A stretch of DNA of 64,000 bases, from assembly GCF_023822005.2 (NCBI RefSeq), contig NZ_CP098806.1, positions 5,764,501 to 5,828,500 on the forward strand, given 5' to 3'. Shown here piece after piece: positions 34,819-43,339 of the stretch (the stretch's first letter is position 1; each line of letters begins with the position of its first letter). The notes below the pieces were generated by a model. That model ran no database searches and had not been told where the DNA came from. It saw only the letters and a list, made by a program, of their open reading frames with translations. Position numbers and translations under genes: made by a program. This DNA is from Dyadobacter fanqingshengii (GTDB lineage Bacteria; Bacteroidota; Bacteroidia; Cytophagales; Spirosomataceae).

Positions 34819-36879
34819 ATGCCATTGATCAAAGTAGCTTCCGGAGTGGTGAATCAGACGCCGATGGCGTGGGAGGGGAATACGAAGAACATCATTCATG
34901 CAATAAATGAAGCCAGGAAGCAACAGGTCAGCCTGCTTTGCTTGCCCGAATTGTGTATTTCGGGTTACGGCTGCGACGACTATTTCTTTGCACCGGATCT
35001 TGTTGAGCAGGCCAAAGAATGTCTGCTTGAAATTGTGCAGGAAACGGCCGGAATGGTTGTGGCTGTGGGCTTGCCGGTTCGGCATAACGGGAGTGTTTAC
35101 AATGCTGCCTGCCTTATTTCCAACAAGCAGATCCTGGGTTTTTATTGCAAACAAAACCTCGCGAACAACGGCATTCACTACGAAGCCCGGTGGTTTCGTC
35201 CCTGGCAGCCAGGCATTGTGGAGTCCATTGAGGTGAACCAAATGCTGTATCCGATCGGGGATGTGCTTTTTGATCTGGCCATTGGTCCTATCCAAGGCGG
35301 TACCACTGGTGTGAAAGTAGGTTTTGAAATTTGTGAAGATGGCTGGGTTTCGAACCGGCCCGCGCGCAGACTTTATGAAAGGGGCGTTGATATCATTCTG
35401 AACCCAAGCGCCAGCCATTTTGCATTTAATAAATTCATGACGCGCGAAAAGCTTGTTGTAGATGCGTCAAGGGCATTTTCATGCAGTTATATTTATACCA
35501 ATCTGCTTGGTAATGAGGCTGGAAGAGCGATTTACGACGGCGACGCAATGATTGCTACCAATGGCGATCTGCTGGCGTCGAGCCCGCGTTTCAGTTACGA
35601 GGATTTTCTGATTACAACCGCCGTTATCGACACGGAATATACACGCCTGAGCCAGGTGCAAAGTAAGATTACGGTTGGAAATAAAGACCGGACCTGGCGC
35701 GTTGGTGGCCGTTTCGATTTCCCCGATATCGATCCCGTTCTTCCGCAGGTTCCTGACATTGAGCCGTTTGAAAAAGGCGGAGCGTTGAAAGAAGAAGAAT
35801 TTGCACGCGCAGTTTGCCTGGCATTATTTGATTATTTGAGAAAAAGCCGATCAAACGGTTTCACGATCTCCCTTTCCGGCGGCGCGGATTCCTGCGCTTG
35901 CACTGCCTTATGCGGATTGATGATCAGGCTAGCAGATGAAAGCATTGGAATGGACCGTTTGAAAGAAAAATTATCCCACATTAAAGACATTCAGTCTGCC
36001 AAAACCGAGGAAGATCTGGCTTTGGTTTTGATCCATAACATTTATCAGGGCACAGAGAACAGTTCCACGGACACCCTGGAATCGGCGCAATCGCTGGCGG
36101 AATCCATTGGTTCTACATTTTATAACATTAATATCAATGGTCTTGTCGAGACGTATAAAGGCCTTATTGAAGATAAAATTGGTAGAAAGCTTTCCTGGGA
36201 GCAGGACGACATTGCGTTGCAGAACATTCAGGCGCGGGTGCGTGCCCCGGGTGTTTGGTTGCTAACCAACCTTTCCAATCATTTGCTATTGGCCACTTCT
36301 AATCGTTCCGAGGTTGCCGTGGGTTATGCCACGATGGATGGTGACACGGCTGGCAGCATTAGCCCGCTGGCAGGCATTGACAAACATTATTTGCGGCAAT
36401 GGCTGCGCTGGCTGGAAACAGCAGGCTGTGAGGTGAAAGGCAAGCACATTAAGATCGAGGGGTTGAAAAAAGTGAACAGTTTGCAACCGACCGCCGAGCT
36501 AAGACCGCTTGCCCAAACGCAAACGGACGAGGCGGATCTGATGCCCTATGAATTTCTGAATGCATTGGAAAAACTGGCAATCCGCGATAAAAAATCGCCT
36601 TTGGAAGCCTACCGTCATTTACAGGTGCGTTACAAAGGCCTTTACGAGACCGAACAGCTGCTGGCCTGGACCGAGCGTTTCTTTAAGTTATGGAGCCGAA
36701 ATCAGTGGAAACGGGAGCGTTATGCGCCTTCTTTCCATTTGGATGACCTTAATCTGGACCCGAGAACGTGGTGCCGCTTCCCGATCTTGTCAGGCGGTTT
36801 TGAAAAAGAATTGAAAGAATTGAAGGAATATGCTGCTGGCGCAGCCATGCAAAATGGCAGCAAGCGGATTGGTTTTTAA
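34819..36879 (+). CDS. nadE: Glutamine-dependent NAD+ synthetase
   Basis: 686 residues, two domains. The N-terminal nitrilase-type amidase (about 1-290) has Glu in LCLPELCISGYG, Lys in YCKQNLANNG and the nucleophile Cys in VGFEICEDGW. The C-terminal synthetase has the ATP pyrophosphatase loop SLSGGADSCACTAL (about 352-365). It amidates deamido-NAD with ammonia drawn from glutamine. I use the ATG at 34819 (MPLIKVAS), where the family begins; a start at 34696 would overlap the divergent permease gene. Its stop abuts that of the convergent STN gene. Confidence 0.92.
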   Translation: MPLIKVASGVVNQTPMAWEGNTKNIIHAINEARKQQVSLLCLPELCISGYGCDDYFFAPDLVEQAKECLLEIVQETAGMVVAVGLPVRHNGSVYNAACLISNKQILGFYCKQNLANNGIHYEARWFRPWQPGIVESIEVNQMLYPIGDVLFDLAIGPIQGGTTGVKVGFEICEDGWVSNRPARRLYERGVDIILNPSASHFAFNKFMTREKLVVDASRAFSCSYIYTNLLGNEAGRAIYDGDAMIATNGDLLASSPRFSYEDFLITTAVIDTEYTRLSQVQSKITVGNKDRTWRVGGRFDFPDIDPVLPQVPDIEPFEKGGALKEEEFARAVCLALFDYLRKSRSNGFTISLSGGADSCACTALCGLMIRLADESIGMDRLKEKLSHIKDIQSAKTEEDLALVLIHNIYQGTENSSTDTLESAQSLAESIGSTFYNININGLVETYKGLIEDKIGRKLSWEQDDIALQNIQARVRAPGVWLLTNLSNHLLLATSNRSEVAVGYATMDGDTAGSISPLAGIDKHYLRQWLRWLETAGCEVKGKHIKIEGLKKVNSLQPTAELRPLAQTQTDEADLMPYEFLNALEKLAIRDKKSPLEAYRHLQVRYKGLYETEQLLAWTERFFKLWSRNQWKRERYAPSFHLDDLNLDPRTWCRFPILSGGFEKELKELKEYAAGAAMQNGSKRIGF

Positions 36880-38700
36880 CTAATTACAAAACCTGATCCC
36901 GGCTTGTACGCCCACCCAGCCATAGGTTCTGCGGGAGTCATCCGGTCTCCCGCAAAGCCAGATGGGGTTCAAGCCTCTTGACTTTTCCGTGTCCATTAAG
37001 CCGGAATGTCGGCTGGTTAGCAGGTTGACAGATGGCCCCGCAAATAGCGCGAACCGTTTGCCCAGCTTTTTCTCAACAGCTATCGCCACTTTAAAAAGTC
37101 CCGTGTTGACGTCTTCGAGCGGGTCACCCTTAAAAATGACCAGGTTGGCGGTAACATCCGCATTAATTCCCCAGCCTTTGCCCAAATTTTGTGCTGTCCC
37201 AAAGCCGTAACCCAATGTCAGGAGCGGTTTGTCATCCATGGTTCCGCTGGTCCCTAGGCTGAAAATATTATAAAATGCACTTACGCCTGTTTTGAAGGCT
37301 GTGTTGAAATAGTTGAATTCATCGGTCGAGAACTCGTAGCGGCGGTAACCATTCGTGCGGACGTAGCTGAAAATCCCGAAAGGAGTTGTGGCCGAGGAAT
37401 CCGCATAGTTGACAAAACCGATCTGATGGCCGCTCCGCACTGTATTTGCATAATTATAACCCGCAGAAAGCTGGTAACCTTCAAGAGTCCCGACCACCAC
37501 ATTGCCGATGCCTGCAATCTGGAAGCCTCTCAAATTTCTGCCAATGTAGTTGATGAAGTTTGTTCCCTGAAAGCCGTGAATGCTTCCTAATGTGATGTTC
37601 AGGAAGTTGGCATATTGAAAGCCGGTCACATCCTTGCCGACAATGTTGCTGACCCCAGCCAACTGAAATCCATTCACATTGCCACGCACAACATTGAGCA
37701 AGCCGCCAACTGCTAATCTGTTGACACCCAGGGAATAACCGGCAATCAGGTTAATGGAATAATCATTGATAATGTTCCCGCTCAGCTCGTGGTTCGTGCC
37801 CAAAAACGGTAAAATTGAAGCCTGGAATTGTTGGTATAAGGTGTCCTCAATGTTGCGGGTGTGAATCGCCTGTTTTGCAGATGCAAACGCGCTCACAACC
37901 CGGCTCTGAACTTTGCGATAAGTTGTCCTGAACTTTTCGGATTCCCTGGCCATGTTAAATTCCGGACGGCCGCCCACTTGTCCGATAATGGTGTCAGCTC
38001 CGAAATCCGCTTCTGACGCGACCTCAAACTGCGGAATTGCCACTTTGTGATGCAACGAATCTTTGATCGAAACGGCGCGTGCAGCTTTTCTCGAAAGTGG
38101 TTTTAATGTGTCCGGATTAAGTTTGATTTGTAAATATTTATCCTCTCTGCTCGCAATTGAAATGGTTTTGCCGATATAATCCTCTTTTCTGACTTCCAGC
38201 CGAACGGCCGTCAAAGAAACAGGCAAGCGGATTTTGTAATAACCATATTGATTGCTGACTGCGGACGCTAGCGTGGCCGATTCGTAAATACTCGCATTCG
38301 CCAGCTTTCTGCCCGTTTTGTTGTCGATGATATAGCCGTTGAGGTTGAAATTCTCTGGCTTTTCATCTTTTGGGACTTCTATTTTTTGCAGGATAATGTA
38401 TCTGCGACGTTCTTTGAAGGATACTTTGTCTTTAAAAAGGGTCGTTAATATTTCCCTGACACTCAAATTATTGGCCTGAATAGACACCCGGACCTTAACA
38501 TCCACCATATCCGGGCTGTAAGAAAAGCTGAATCCCCCCAGATCGCCTATCTTCTGCAACGTTTCATCCAGCGGACGATTGGTAACATTGAGCGTAATCT
38601 TTTTTTCGAGCAGGTCTTGCGCAGATGCAAAACCGGCCATTAAAAAAAGCCAGACAAAGAGAATGCTTGTTTTATGTTTGAAAAAACTATTGGCAGCCAT
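36880..38700 (-). CDS. STN + carboxypeptidase-regulatory-like protein with LA_2272-type surface repeats
   Basis: 606 residues. Order: signal peptide (ILFVWLFLMAGFASAQ), an STN (secretin/TonB N-terminal) domain about 32-108 with ITLNVTNRPLDETLQKIG, a carboxypeptidase-regulatory-like beta domain about 118-195 (NLNGYIIDNKTGRKLANAS), a linker, then about 22-residue repeats of the form GFQxAGxxN (NVNGFQLAGVSN, DVTGFQYANFLN, NLRGFQIAGIGN, about 340-450) and a barrel-like C-terminus. STN domains normally sit on TonB-dependent receptors and contact FecR; here the receptor barrel is absent. The start overlaps the FecR gene by 14 bp. Confidence 0.78.
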   Translation of the reverse strand: MAANSFFKHKTSILFVWLFLMAGFASAQDLLEKKITLNVTNRPLDETLQKIGDLGGFSFSYSPDMVDVKVRVSIQANNLSVREILTTLFKDKVSFKERRRYIILQKIEVPKDEKPENFNLNGYIIDNKTGRKLANASIYESATLASAVSNQYGYYKIRLPVSLTAVRLEVRKEDYIGKTISIASREDKYLQIKLNPDTLKPLSRKAARAVSIKDSLHHKVAIPQFEVASEADFGADTIIGQVGGRPEFNMARESEKFRTTYRKVQSRVVSAFASAKQAIHTRNIEDTLYQQFQASILPFLGTNHELSGNIINDYSINLIAGYSLGVNRLAVGGLLNVVRGNVNGFQLAGVSNIVGKDVTGFQYANFLNITLGSIHGFQGTNFINYIGRNLRGFQIAGIGNVVVGTLEGYQLSAGYNYANTVRSGHQIGFVNYADSSATTPFGIFSYVRTNGYRRYEFSTDEFNYFNTAFKTGVSAFYNIFSLGTSGTMDDKPLLTLGYGFGTAQNLGKGWGINADVTANLVIFKGDPLEDVNTGLFKVAIAVEKKLGKRFALFAGPSVNLLTSRHSGLMDTEKSRGLNPIWLCGRPDDSRRTYGWVGVQAGIRFCN

Positions 38701-39718
38701 TTCCGTCGAGCCAGTAAACCTTTCCTTCTTTTCTCAGGTCAAGATCCAATGTTTCAGCGATGACGGAGAGCGTGGCATCCAATGGTTCTTTTTCGAAACG
38801 GATCGTAAGCCTGCATTGCGCGATCTGCTGGTTGGACAGCCGCACATCAACATGGTAACCATCACGAATTGAAGTGATTACTTCGTTCAGATCGGCTGCG
38901 TTGAAATCATACACTTGCGTGTGATAACTCAGCATATTCATATTGGCTTCCAGCCCTCTAATCGTGTCGTCCAGCACTTCGGCGCCTTGTCCTTTTATGA
39001 GCTGGATCTTTTTGGCGGCTTTGCTAACCTCCACTTTTCCGGTTGAAACATCCACCCGTACCGGCGCTTCTTTGTAAGCCTTTACATTGAATGAAGTCCC
39101 CAAAACGCGTATTTCCGTTCCGTTGGCGTTGATCACAAACGGATGCGCGGCGTCCGGCTTCACATCAAAAAACGCTTCTCCCTGTAAAGAAACAGTCCTG
39201 AGATCGCCATTGAAATCGGATGGATAAGTTAATGAGGAATTATAGTTCAGGAACACTTTGGTGCCGTCAGGCAGCTCGCTGTCGGTGGTGTTATTAGTTG
39301 TTGCAATGCGCTGTGTTTCATCCGATTTGTTGGATTGGAAATGAAACCATCCGAAAGCAAGCAAGGCCAAAGCGACCACTGCTGCCCAAACCTTTATCGG
39401 GAGTTTTCGCCTAGCATTGTTTGGAATAAACTCAATTTCACGCGCAGCAGGTTTTGGAATGTCAGGGACGATTGCCGGAGCCGGCTTCGCCATTTTGGCT
39501 TTCATCTTGTTCCAGGCTGCGTCCGTATTAACCGGGAAGCTGGTTTTTGCTGCATGGGCAGAATGGTCCCAGATCAGCTTGTAAGTTGCCAGTTCGCGCT
39601 CATTTGCAGGCGATTGCGCCAGCCATGCATTCACTTGTTCTATTTCTTGTTCTGAAGCGGTTTCTGCCAGGTAACGTGCTAACAGCTCCTCCGATATGTT
39701 TTCATGAGATAGGTTCAT
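38687..39718 (-). CDS. FecR-family anti-sigma factor
   Basis: 343 residues. Cytoplasmic N-terminal part (ELLARYLAETASEQEIEQV), one membrane segment (VWAAVVALALLAFGWFHFQ, about 109-127), then the periplasmic FecR domain (LPDGTKVFLNYNSSLTYP, VSLQGEAFFDV, GTSFNVKAY) and a C-terminal DUF4974 domain that recalls an STN fold. It transmits a signal from an outer-membrane STN protein to the ECF sigma factor. Its start is 2 bp after the sigma gene stop and its end overlaps the STN gene, so the three are translationally coupled. Confidence 0.9.
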   Translation of the reverse strand: MNLSHENISEELLARYLAETASEQEIEQVNAWLAQSPANERELATYKLIWDHSAHAAKTSFPVNTDAAWNKMKAKMAKPAPAIVPDIPKPAAREIEFIPNNARRKLPIKVWAAVVALALLAFGWFHFQSNKSDETQRIATTNNTTDSELPDGTKVFLNYNSSLTYPSDFNGDLRTVSLQGEAFFDVKPDAAHPFVINANGTEIRVLGTSFNVKAYKEAPVRVDVSTGKVEVSKAAKKIQLIKGQGAEVLDDTIRGLEANMNMLSYHTQVYDFNAADLNEVITSIRDGYHVDVRLSNQQIAQCRLTIRFEKEPLDATLSVIAETLDLDLRKEGKVYWLDGNGCQ

Positions 39719-39720
39719 GG

Positions 39721-40398
39721 TTACGATCTGGTTAGCTGTTCAACAATAAGATAAACCGGCCAAAGCATTCCGGGCAGATAATCTGCAAGTTCAATGCGTA
39801 ATATTTTCAACGCCTTACCAATCTGGTTTTCAACTGTTTTTATTGAAATGCCCAGTTGTTCTGCTATTTCGTGGTATTTCAGTTCTTCGAAGCGGCTGAG
39901 CCTGAATGCTTTCTGACACTGTTCTGGTAATGTGCTCACTGCTTTTTCTATTCGTTCTTCCAGTTCATTGGCATGGATCACTTCTGTTACCGATTCGTAA
40001 GATTGCGCACCGAAGTTCAATGTGTGTTCCTTATGAACCTGCCTTACCGACGCGTGTTTGAAGCGGTTGAGGCAGTGGTTGTGAACAGCACGATAGAGGT
40101 AGGATTTTAACGATAATGTTATTTCAAGATCTTCTCTTTTTTCCCAAATGGTTAAAAAAACAGTCTGTACAACCTCTTCCGACTCTTCCTCATCTTTGAG
40201 TAGCGTGCACGCATAATTGCAAAGTCGCTGATAGTAATGTCGGAAAGTCTGCTCAAAGGCTTGTTCGTCGCCCCGCCTTATCGCATTGACAATATCTGGA
40301 TCGGAAGAGTACACCGAGTTATGTTTTTGATTTTCGGTCAAAAATAAATAATCTCTTTCGATTAATGGTTCCCGATAAAGAAGAGCGGTCGCTATCAA
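39721..40398 (-). CDS. ECF RNA polymerase sigma-70 factor, FecI-like
   Basis: 225 residues at most. Sigma region 2 is EQAFEQTFRHYYQRLCNYA ... EEVVQTVFLTIWEKRE, and region 4.2 is LKYHEIAEQLGISIKTVENQIGKALKIL. There is no ATG in the N-terminal part: the outermost start is TTG at 40398, with alternatives TTG at 40341 and GTG at 40314 that would give a more typical length of about 197-206 residues. It is the first gene of the sigma-FecR-STN unit and probably activates it. The 156-bp upstream region contains a large dyad. Confidence 0.87.
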   Translation of the reverse strand: MIATALLYREPLIERDYLFLTENQKHNSVYSSDPDIVNAIRRGDEQAFEQTFRHYYQRLCNYACTLLKDEEESEEVVQTVFLTIWEKREDLEITLSLKSYLYRAVHNHCLNRFKHASVRQVHKEHTLNFGAQSYESVTEVIHANELEERIEKAVSTLPEQCQKAFRLSRFEELKYHEIAEQLGISIKTVENQIGKALKILRIELADYLPGMLWPVYLIVEQLTRS

Positions 40399-40419
40399 GT
40401 TTAATTCGCTTTTTCATAT

Positions 40420-40495
40420 GACAACTGACCCCCTCACGCCCCCCTATGCCAAAAAATTTTTTTTGTGAATAGGGGGACAACGGGGCGTGGTTGTC
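40420..40495. repeat. Compound inverted repeat between sigma factor and head-GIN genes
   Basis: Three nested arm pairs: GACAAC (40420-40425) / GTTGTC (40490-40495), CACGCC (40435-40440) / GGCGTG (40484-40489), CCCCTAT (40441-40447) / ATAGGGG (40469-40475), around an A6T8 centre. It fills the divergent intergenic region and could be an operator or a folded leader for either gene. Confidence 0.55.
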
Positions 40496-40554
40496 TTAAA
40501 CCAAACGCCCTTATTAGCGTTCATTAGCCATATTCATAATTATATTTATTAGCC

Positions 40555-41274
40555 ATGAAACATTTTATTCTTTCCATTACGCTTGCCCTCTTTGCATTCA
40601 TCATTCAGTCTTGCGTCTATGTGGATTCGCAGGACGACATTCCGCCACGCGGCGAGGGAACGAGAACTTATGATTTCCGCAATTTTGACGAACTCGAAAT
40701 GGGCAGTGCGTTTCGGGTGAATGTTAAAGCAGGAAGTTCCTTTTCTGTTTCTGCAAAAGGCGAGCTGAATGATCTGGACGACCTCAACTTATTTGTTGAA
40801 AGTGGAAAGCTGGTTGCGCGCTACAACAATTCGTGGCGCAACCGCCGGGAGCCGATGTACATTGACATTACAATGCCTGACATTCAAAAAGTTGATTTTT
40901 CGGGTGCGGTGAAGGCGAAGCTGGAAGGATTTGAAAACTTGCCAGAGCTTGAATTTGAATTATCGGGTGCGTCGAAGGTGGAGTTTGAAGGCTCAGGACG
41001 TGATTTTAAGTTTGATCTTTCAGGCGCGTCTCAGCTCTTCATGTTCGGGGAAGGCAAATATCTGGACGGCGATCTTTCCGGCGCTTCGCAACTTGATGCT
41101 TTTGACCTCATTGCCCAGCAATCAGATTTGGAACTGTCGGGAGCCAGCACAGCAAGGGTCTGCGTTTCCGAATTCCTGAAAGTGGATGCGAGCGGTGCCA
41201 GCAATGTGCGCTACAAAGGCAATCCGAATGTGGACAAGAAAACATCCGGTAACAGCACGGTAAGGCAGGATTAG
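40555..41274 (+). CDS. DUF2807 (putative head-GIN auto-transporter adhesin) lipoprotein
   Basis: 239 residues. Lipoprotein signal with IQSC lipobox (Cys about 20). The mature part is a right-handed beta-solenoid-like DUF2807 domain with a repeated LSGAS turn: FELSGASKVEF, FDLSGASQLFMF, GDLSGASQLDAF, LELSGASTARV and VDASGASNVRY, about one every 20 residues. The family is widespread in Bacteroidota and has no firm function; surface or periplasmic structural roles are guessed. It is divergent from the sigma-factor operon. Confidence 0.82.
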   Translation: MKHFILSITLALFAFIIQSCVYVDSQDDIPPRGEGTRTYDFRNFDELEMGSAFRVNVKAGSSFSVSAKGELNDLDDLNLFVESGKLVARYNNSWRNRREPMYIDITMPDIQKVDFSGAVKAKLEGFENLPELEFELSGASKVEFEGSGRDFKFDLSGASQLFMFGEGKYLDGDLSGASQLDAFDLIAQQSDLELSGASTARVCVSEFLKVDASGASNVRYKGNPNVDKKTSGNSTVRQD

Positions 41275-41275
41275 T

Positions 41276-41995
41276 CTACTTGATCATGCCGTATTTCGCT
41301 CGCGCCTGGGCTTTTGACATGCCGTCAAAATGCCACCATTCAGTCGTATTAGTGGCAAAACCGGCCTGGTTCATCGCTTTTCTTAAAATCTGGCGGTTAT
41401 TGATCTGCTGGATTGTCAGCTTTCCCTTTTTCAACATTTCCTGCTCTGAACGGGGATAGGCAAGGGGGCCGAAGAAATCATATTTGGTCCCCATATCCAA
41501 TGGTTTTCCGTTCTCGTCAACCACAGTCAAATCCACTGCGCAGCCAAAGTTATGGTTAGAACCGATCTTCGGATCAGCGACGTACATTTTCTTATTTTTT
41601 GCAGGAATTTTGAGATTATCCAATGCATCCCAAAGCGCATATTGCACGGAATTCGGACGAGCAGCATCGTAAACCAGCAATGTGTAACCGGAGTGATTCT
41701 TTCTTAAAAGTGCGTTCGCTTTCGCCAATCGCTTCGCCATTTCGGGTTGTAGATAAGCGCGACTCAGATCTCCGTAAACGTCTTTTCCTACAAAATTGTC
41801 GGTTGTGGAATATTTCAATTCAACTTTAATGCTCGGATCCAGCTTTTGAATATCAACCAATCCCTGCCCAATCATTTTCTGTTCAATCGGAGGAATTGTT
41901 AATTTCTTAATAGGTTCTTTATCAGGTTTTTGGGCAACACCTGCTATGGAGCATAGAAGCAGGAAGAGAATTAGAAAACGAAACTTACGAGACAT
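41276..41995 (-). CDS. M15 family D-Ala-D-Ala dipeptidase (VanX/DdpX-like)
   Basis: 239 residues with a signal peptide (FLILFLLLCSIAGVAQ), so it acts in the periplasm. The zinc site is visible: HNFGCAVDLTVVD (His and Asp, about 150-162) and EWWHFD (catalytic Glu and zinc His, about 221-226). Enzymes of this type cleave D-alanyl-D-alanine dipeptide or peptidoglycan stems. The ATG at 41995 is used because a longer start at 42037 would translate the upstream hairpin and spoil the signal peptide. It lies behind the PspC-LiaF genes on the same strand, which fits cell-envelope maintenance. A resistance role is not implied. Confidence 0.85.
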   Translation of the reverse strand: MSRKFRFLILFLLLCSIAGVAQKPDKEPIKKLTIPPIEQKMIGQGLVDIQKLDPSIKVELKYSTTDNFVGKDVYGDLSRAYLQPEMAKRLAKANALLRKNHSGYTLLVYDAARPNSVQYALWDALDNLKIPAKNKKMYVADPKIGSNHNFGCAVDLTVVDENGKPLDMGTKYDFFGPLAYPRSEQEMLKKGKLTIQQINNRQILRKAMNQAGFATNTTEWWHFDGMSKAQARAKYGMIK

Positions 41996-41999
41996 AAAA

Positions 42000-42039
42000 A
42001 AATGAATATCGTTGCGATAAGCTGCAAAGATATTCATTT
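42000..42039 (-). terminator. Hairpin with T tract directly before the M15 gene
   Basis: Arms AAATGAATATC / GATATTCATTT (11 bp, plus-strand positions 42000-42010 and 42029-42039). On the minus strand the second arm runs into a T tract that ends at the M15 start codon. It would terminate or attenuate the PspC-LiaI-LiaF transcript. The same stretch also contains TATCTTTG (42025-42032, minus strand), a -7 candidate for the M15 gene. Confidence 0.55.
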
Positions 42040-42056
42040 CTATTTTTGGGGTGTAT

Positions 42057-43100
42057 TTAGTAACGTTTGATATTAACGCTGGTCAGGCCGCCTTCGAAGT
42101 GGATAATGATCTTCTTGGAGGCGTTGTCAAAATCAGGTGAACGATAAAGGCCGTTGCTGATCTTGTCGAGATCGTCCATGTTTTTTGCATTCAATGCACC
42201 ATCCATATGCATTTCGCAACCCACAGAACGAGGCAATTCCAGCGTGATGGAAGCAACGCCTGCTTCAATATCAATGTTGGAAGTGGTCATTTTGTCGCCC
42301 ATTTTAATGTCCATATCAGCAACGCCCGTGCTTACTTTCAGTTTTTCAACTTTGTAATTACTGAAATCAAAGTCGCCTTTTCCAGCGCCTATTCCCAGGT
42401 CAATGTTCCAGATCGGCTTTTCATTCAATTGAATTTTTGCCTGGTTGGAAATTTCACCCTCATTGATCTTCACATTGCCTTCCTCCATTTTGAGGTTGAC
42501 CGTTGCAGAATTATCCAGTTTGTTAATGGACGTGTTGGATAAAAAACCCACCATTGTGCTCTTCGTGTTGGCTTCGAAAAGTTTCTGCGTGTTACCATTC
42601 AAGGTAAAAGAACCTGCACCGCCCTCAAGATGAAAATTGGCTTTTTGAATAAAATCTTCCATTTCATACTTGTAATTGCCATTTATCGGCCTTTTTCCAT
42701 CCCGGTTTTTACGATCGTTTTCATAGTTTTCGTCGTGCTCACCATTGTCGTCCTCGTCGTGATCATTATTATCATGATCATTGTAACCAAAGTTCCGGTC
42801 ATCGTCATCGTCGTCCCAGTTCCAATCCCAGTTTCCAGCGTGCCTATCAAAGGCTTCGTCAGTTTTGTTGACAATCCCGCCAAACACTGCCAGTGTTATC
42901 AGCAAAGCAATCACTCCGCCGAATCCTCTGCTTTCGTTACCCGTTGCAAGTAGTAATGCTCCTGCAATTATCAGTAATACAGGCCAGTAGGGAAGAACCT
43001 CGTCCCAGTTAATGTTCAGGAGGTTCATGTTCCGCAGAAGCCAGAGCATTCCAAGTATGACCAGCAATCCACCCCAAACTATACCGCGTGAGTTTTTCAT
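42057..43100 (-). CDS. LiaF-like membrane protein with Asp/His/Asn-rich linker
   Basis: 347 residues. Three N-terminal hydrophobic segments (GIVWGGLLVILGMLWLL, YWPVLLIIAGALLLA, GFGGVIALLITLAVFGGIV) form the LiaI/LiaF membrane module. A strongly acidic low-complexity linker follows (about 90-135, with WDWNWDDDDDDRNF and repeated N/D/H/E). The C-terminal toastrack-like beta domain (LEGGAGSFTLNG, GVADMDIKMGD, GVASITLELP) resembles LiaF/DUF2154. These proteins sense or moderate envelope stress. It is third in the pspC-liaI-liaF unit, 4 bp after liaI. Confidence 0.8.
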   Translation of the reverse strand: MKNSRGIVWGGLLVILGMLWLLRNMNLLNINWDEVLPYWPVLLIIAGALLLATGNESRGFGGVIALLITLAVFGGIVNKTDEAFDRHAGNWDWNWDDDDDDRNFGYNDHDNNDHDEDDNGEHDENYENDRKNRDGKRPINGNYKYEMEDFIQKANFHLEGGAGSFTLNGNTQKLFEANTKSTMVGFLSNTSINKLDNSATVNLKMEEGNVKINEGEISNQAKIQLNEKPIWNIDLGIGAGKGDFDFSNYKVEKLKVSTGVADMDIKMGDKMTTSNIDIEAGVASITLELPRSVGCEMHMDGALNAKNMDDLDKISNGLYRSPDFDNASKKIIIHFEGGLTSVNIKRY

Positions 43101-43104
43101 CGTT

Positions 43105-43290
43105 TTAAATGTTTGAACGGTTGGAAATATCAGAATTCAAATAATTACGCAATAGCAAAAGTGCGCCGGTTGTGATCAGAATTATTGGCCAGAAAAAGCG
43201 GCCAAAATCGAATGAGGTCAGTTCTTCAATTAAGAAAAGTGATCCGGCAATGATGAGGATAACTCCCCAGAAAATGTTTCGAAAGTTCAT
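43105..43290 (-). CDS. LiaI-like small membrane protein
   Basis: 61 residues with two hydrophobic segments (IFWGVILIIAGSLFLIEEL and FFWPIILITTGALLLLRNYL), the LiaI-LiaF-like transmembrane pattern. It sits between the PspC gene (49 bp) and the LiaF-like gene (4 bp) and shares the same membrane pattern with both, so they probably form a membrane complex. Confidence 0.78.
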   Translation of the reverse strand: MNFRNIFWGVILIIAGSLFLIEELTSFDFGRFFWPIILITTGALLLLRNYLNSDISNRSNI

Positions 43291-43339
43291 GGCTATGTTT
43301 GTTTAATATGTGAAACCGAGATGGTTAATGCGCTTTATA

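Noticed and set aside
41276..41995. Vancomycin-resistance VanX
   Set aside because: No vanH/vanA genes or two-component regulator are nearby, and a signal peptide places the enzyme in the periplasm; a peptidoglycan turnover role is more likely.
42630..42953. A hydrophobic Val/Ile-rich plus-strand frame opposite the LiaF-like gene
   Set aside because: It is the complement of GAT/GAC-rich codons of the acidic linker; the Val/Ile richness is an artefact of that composition.
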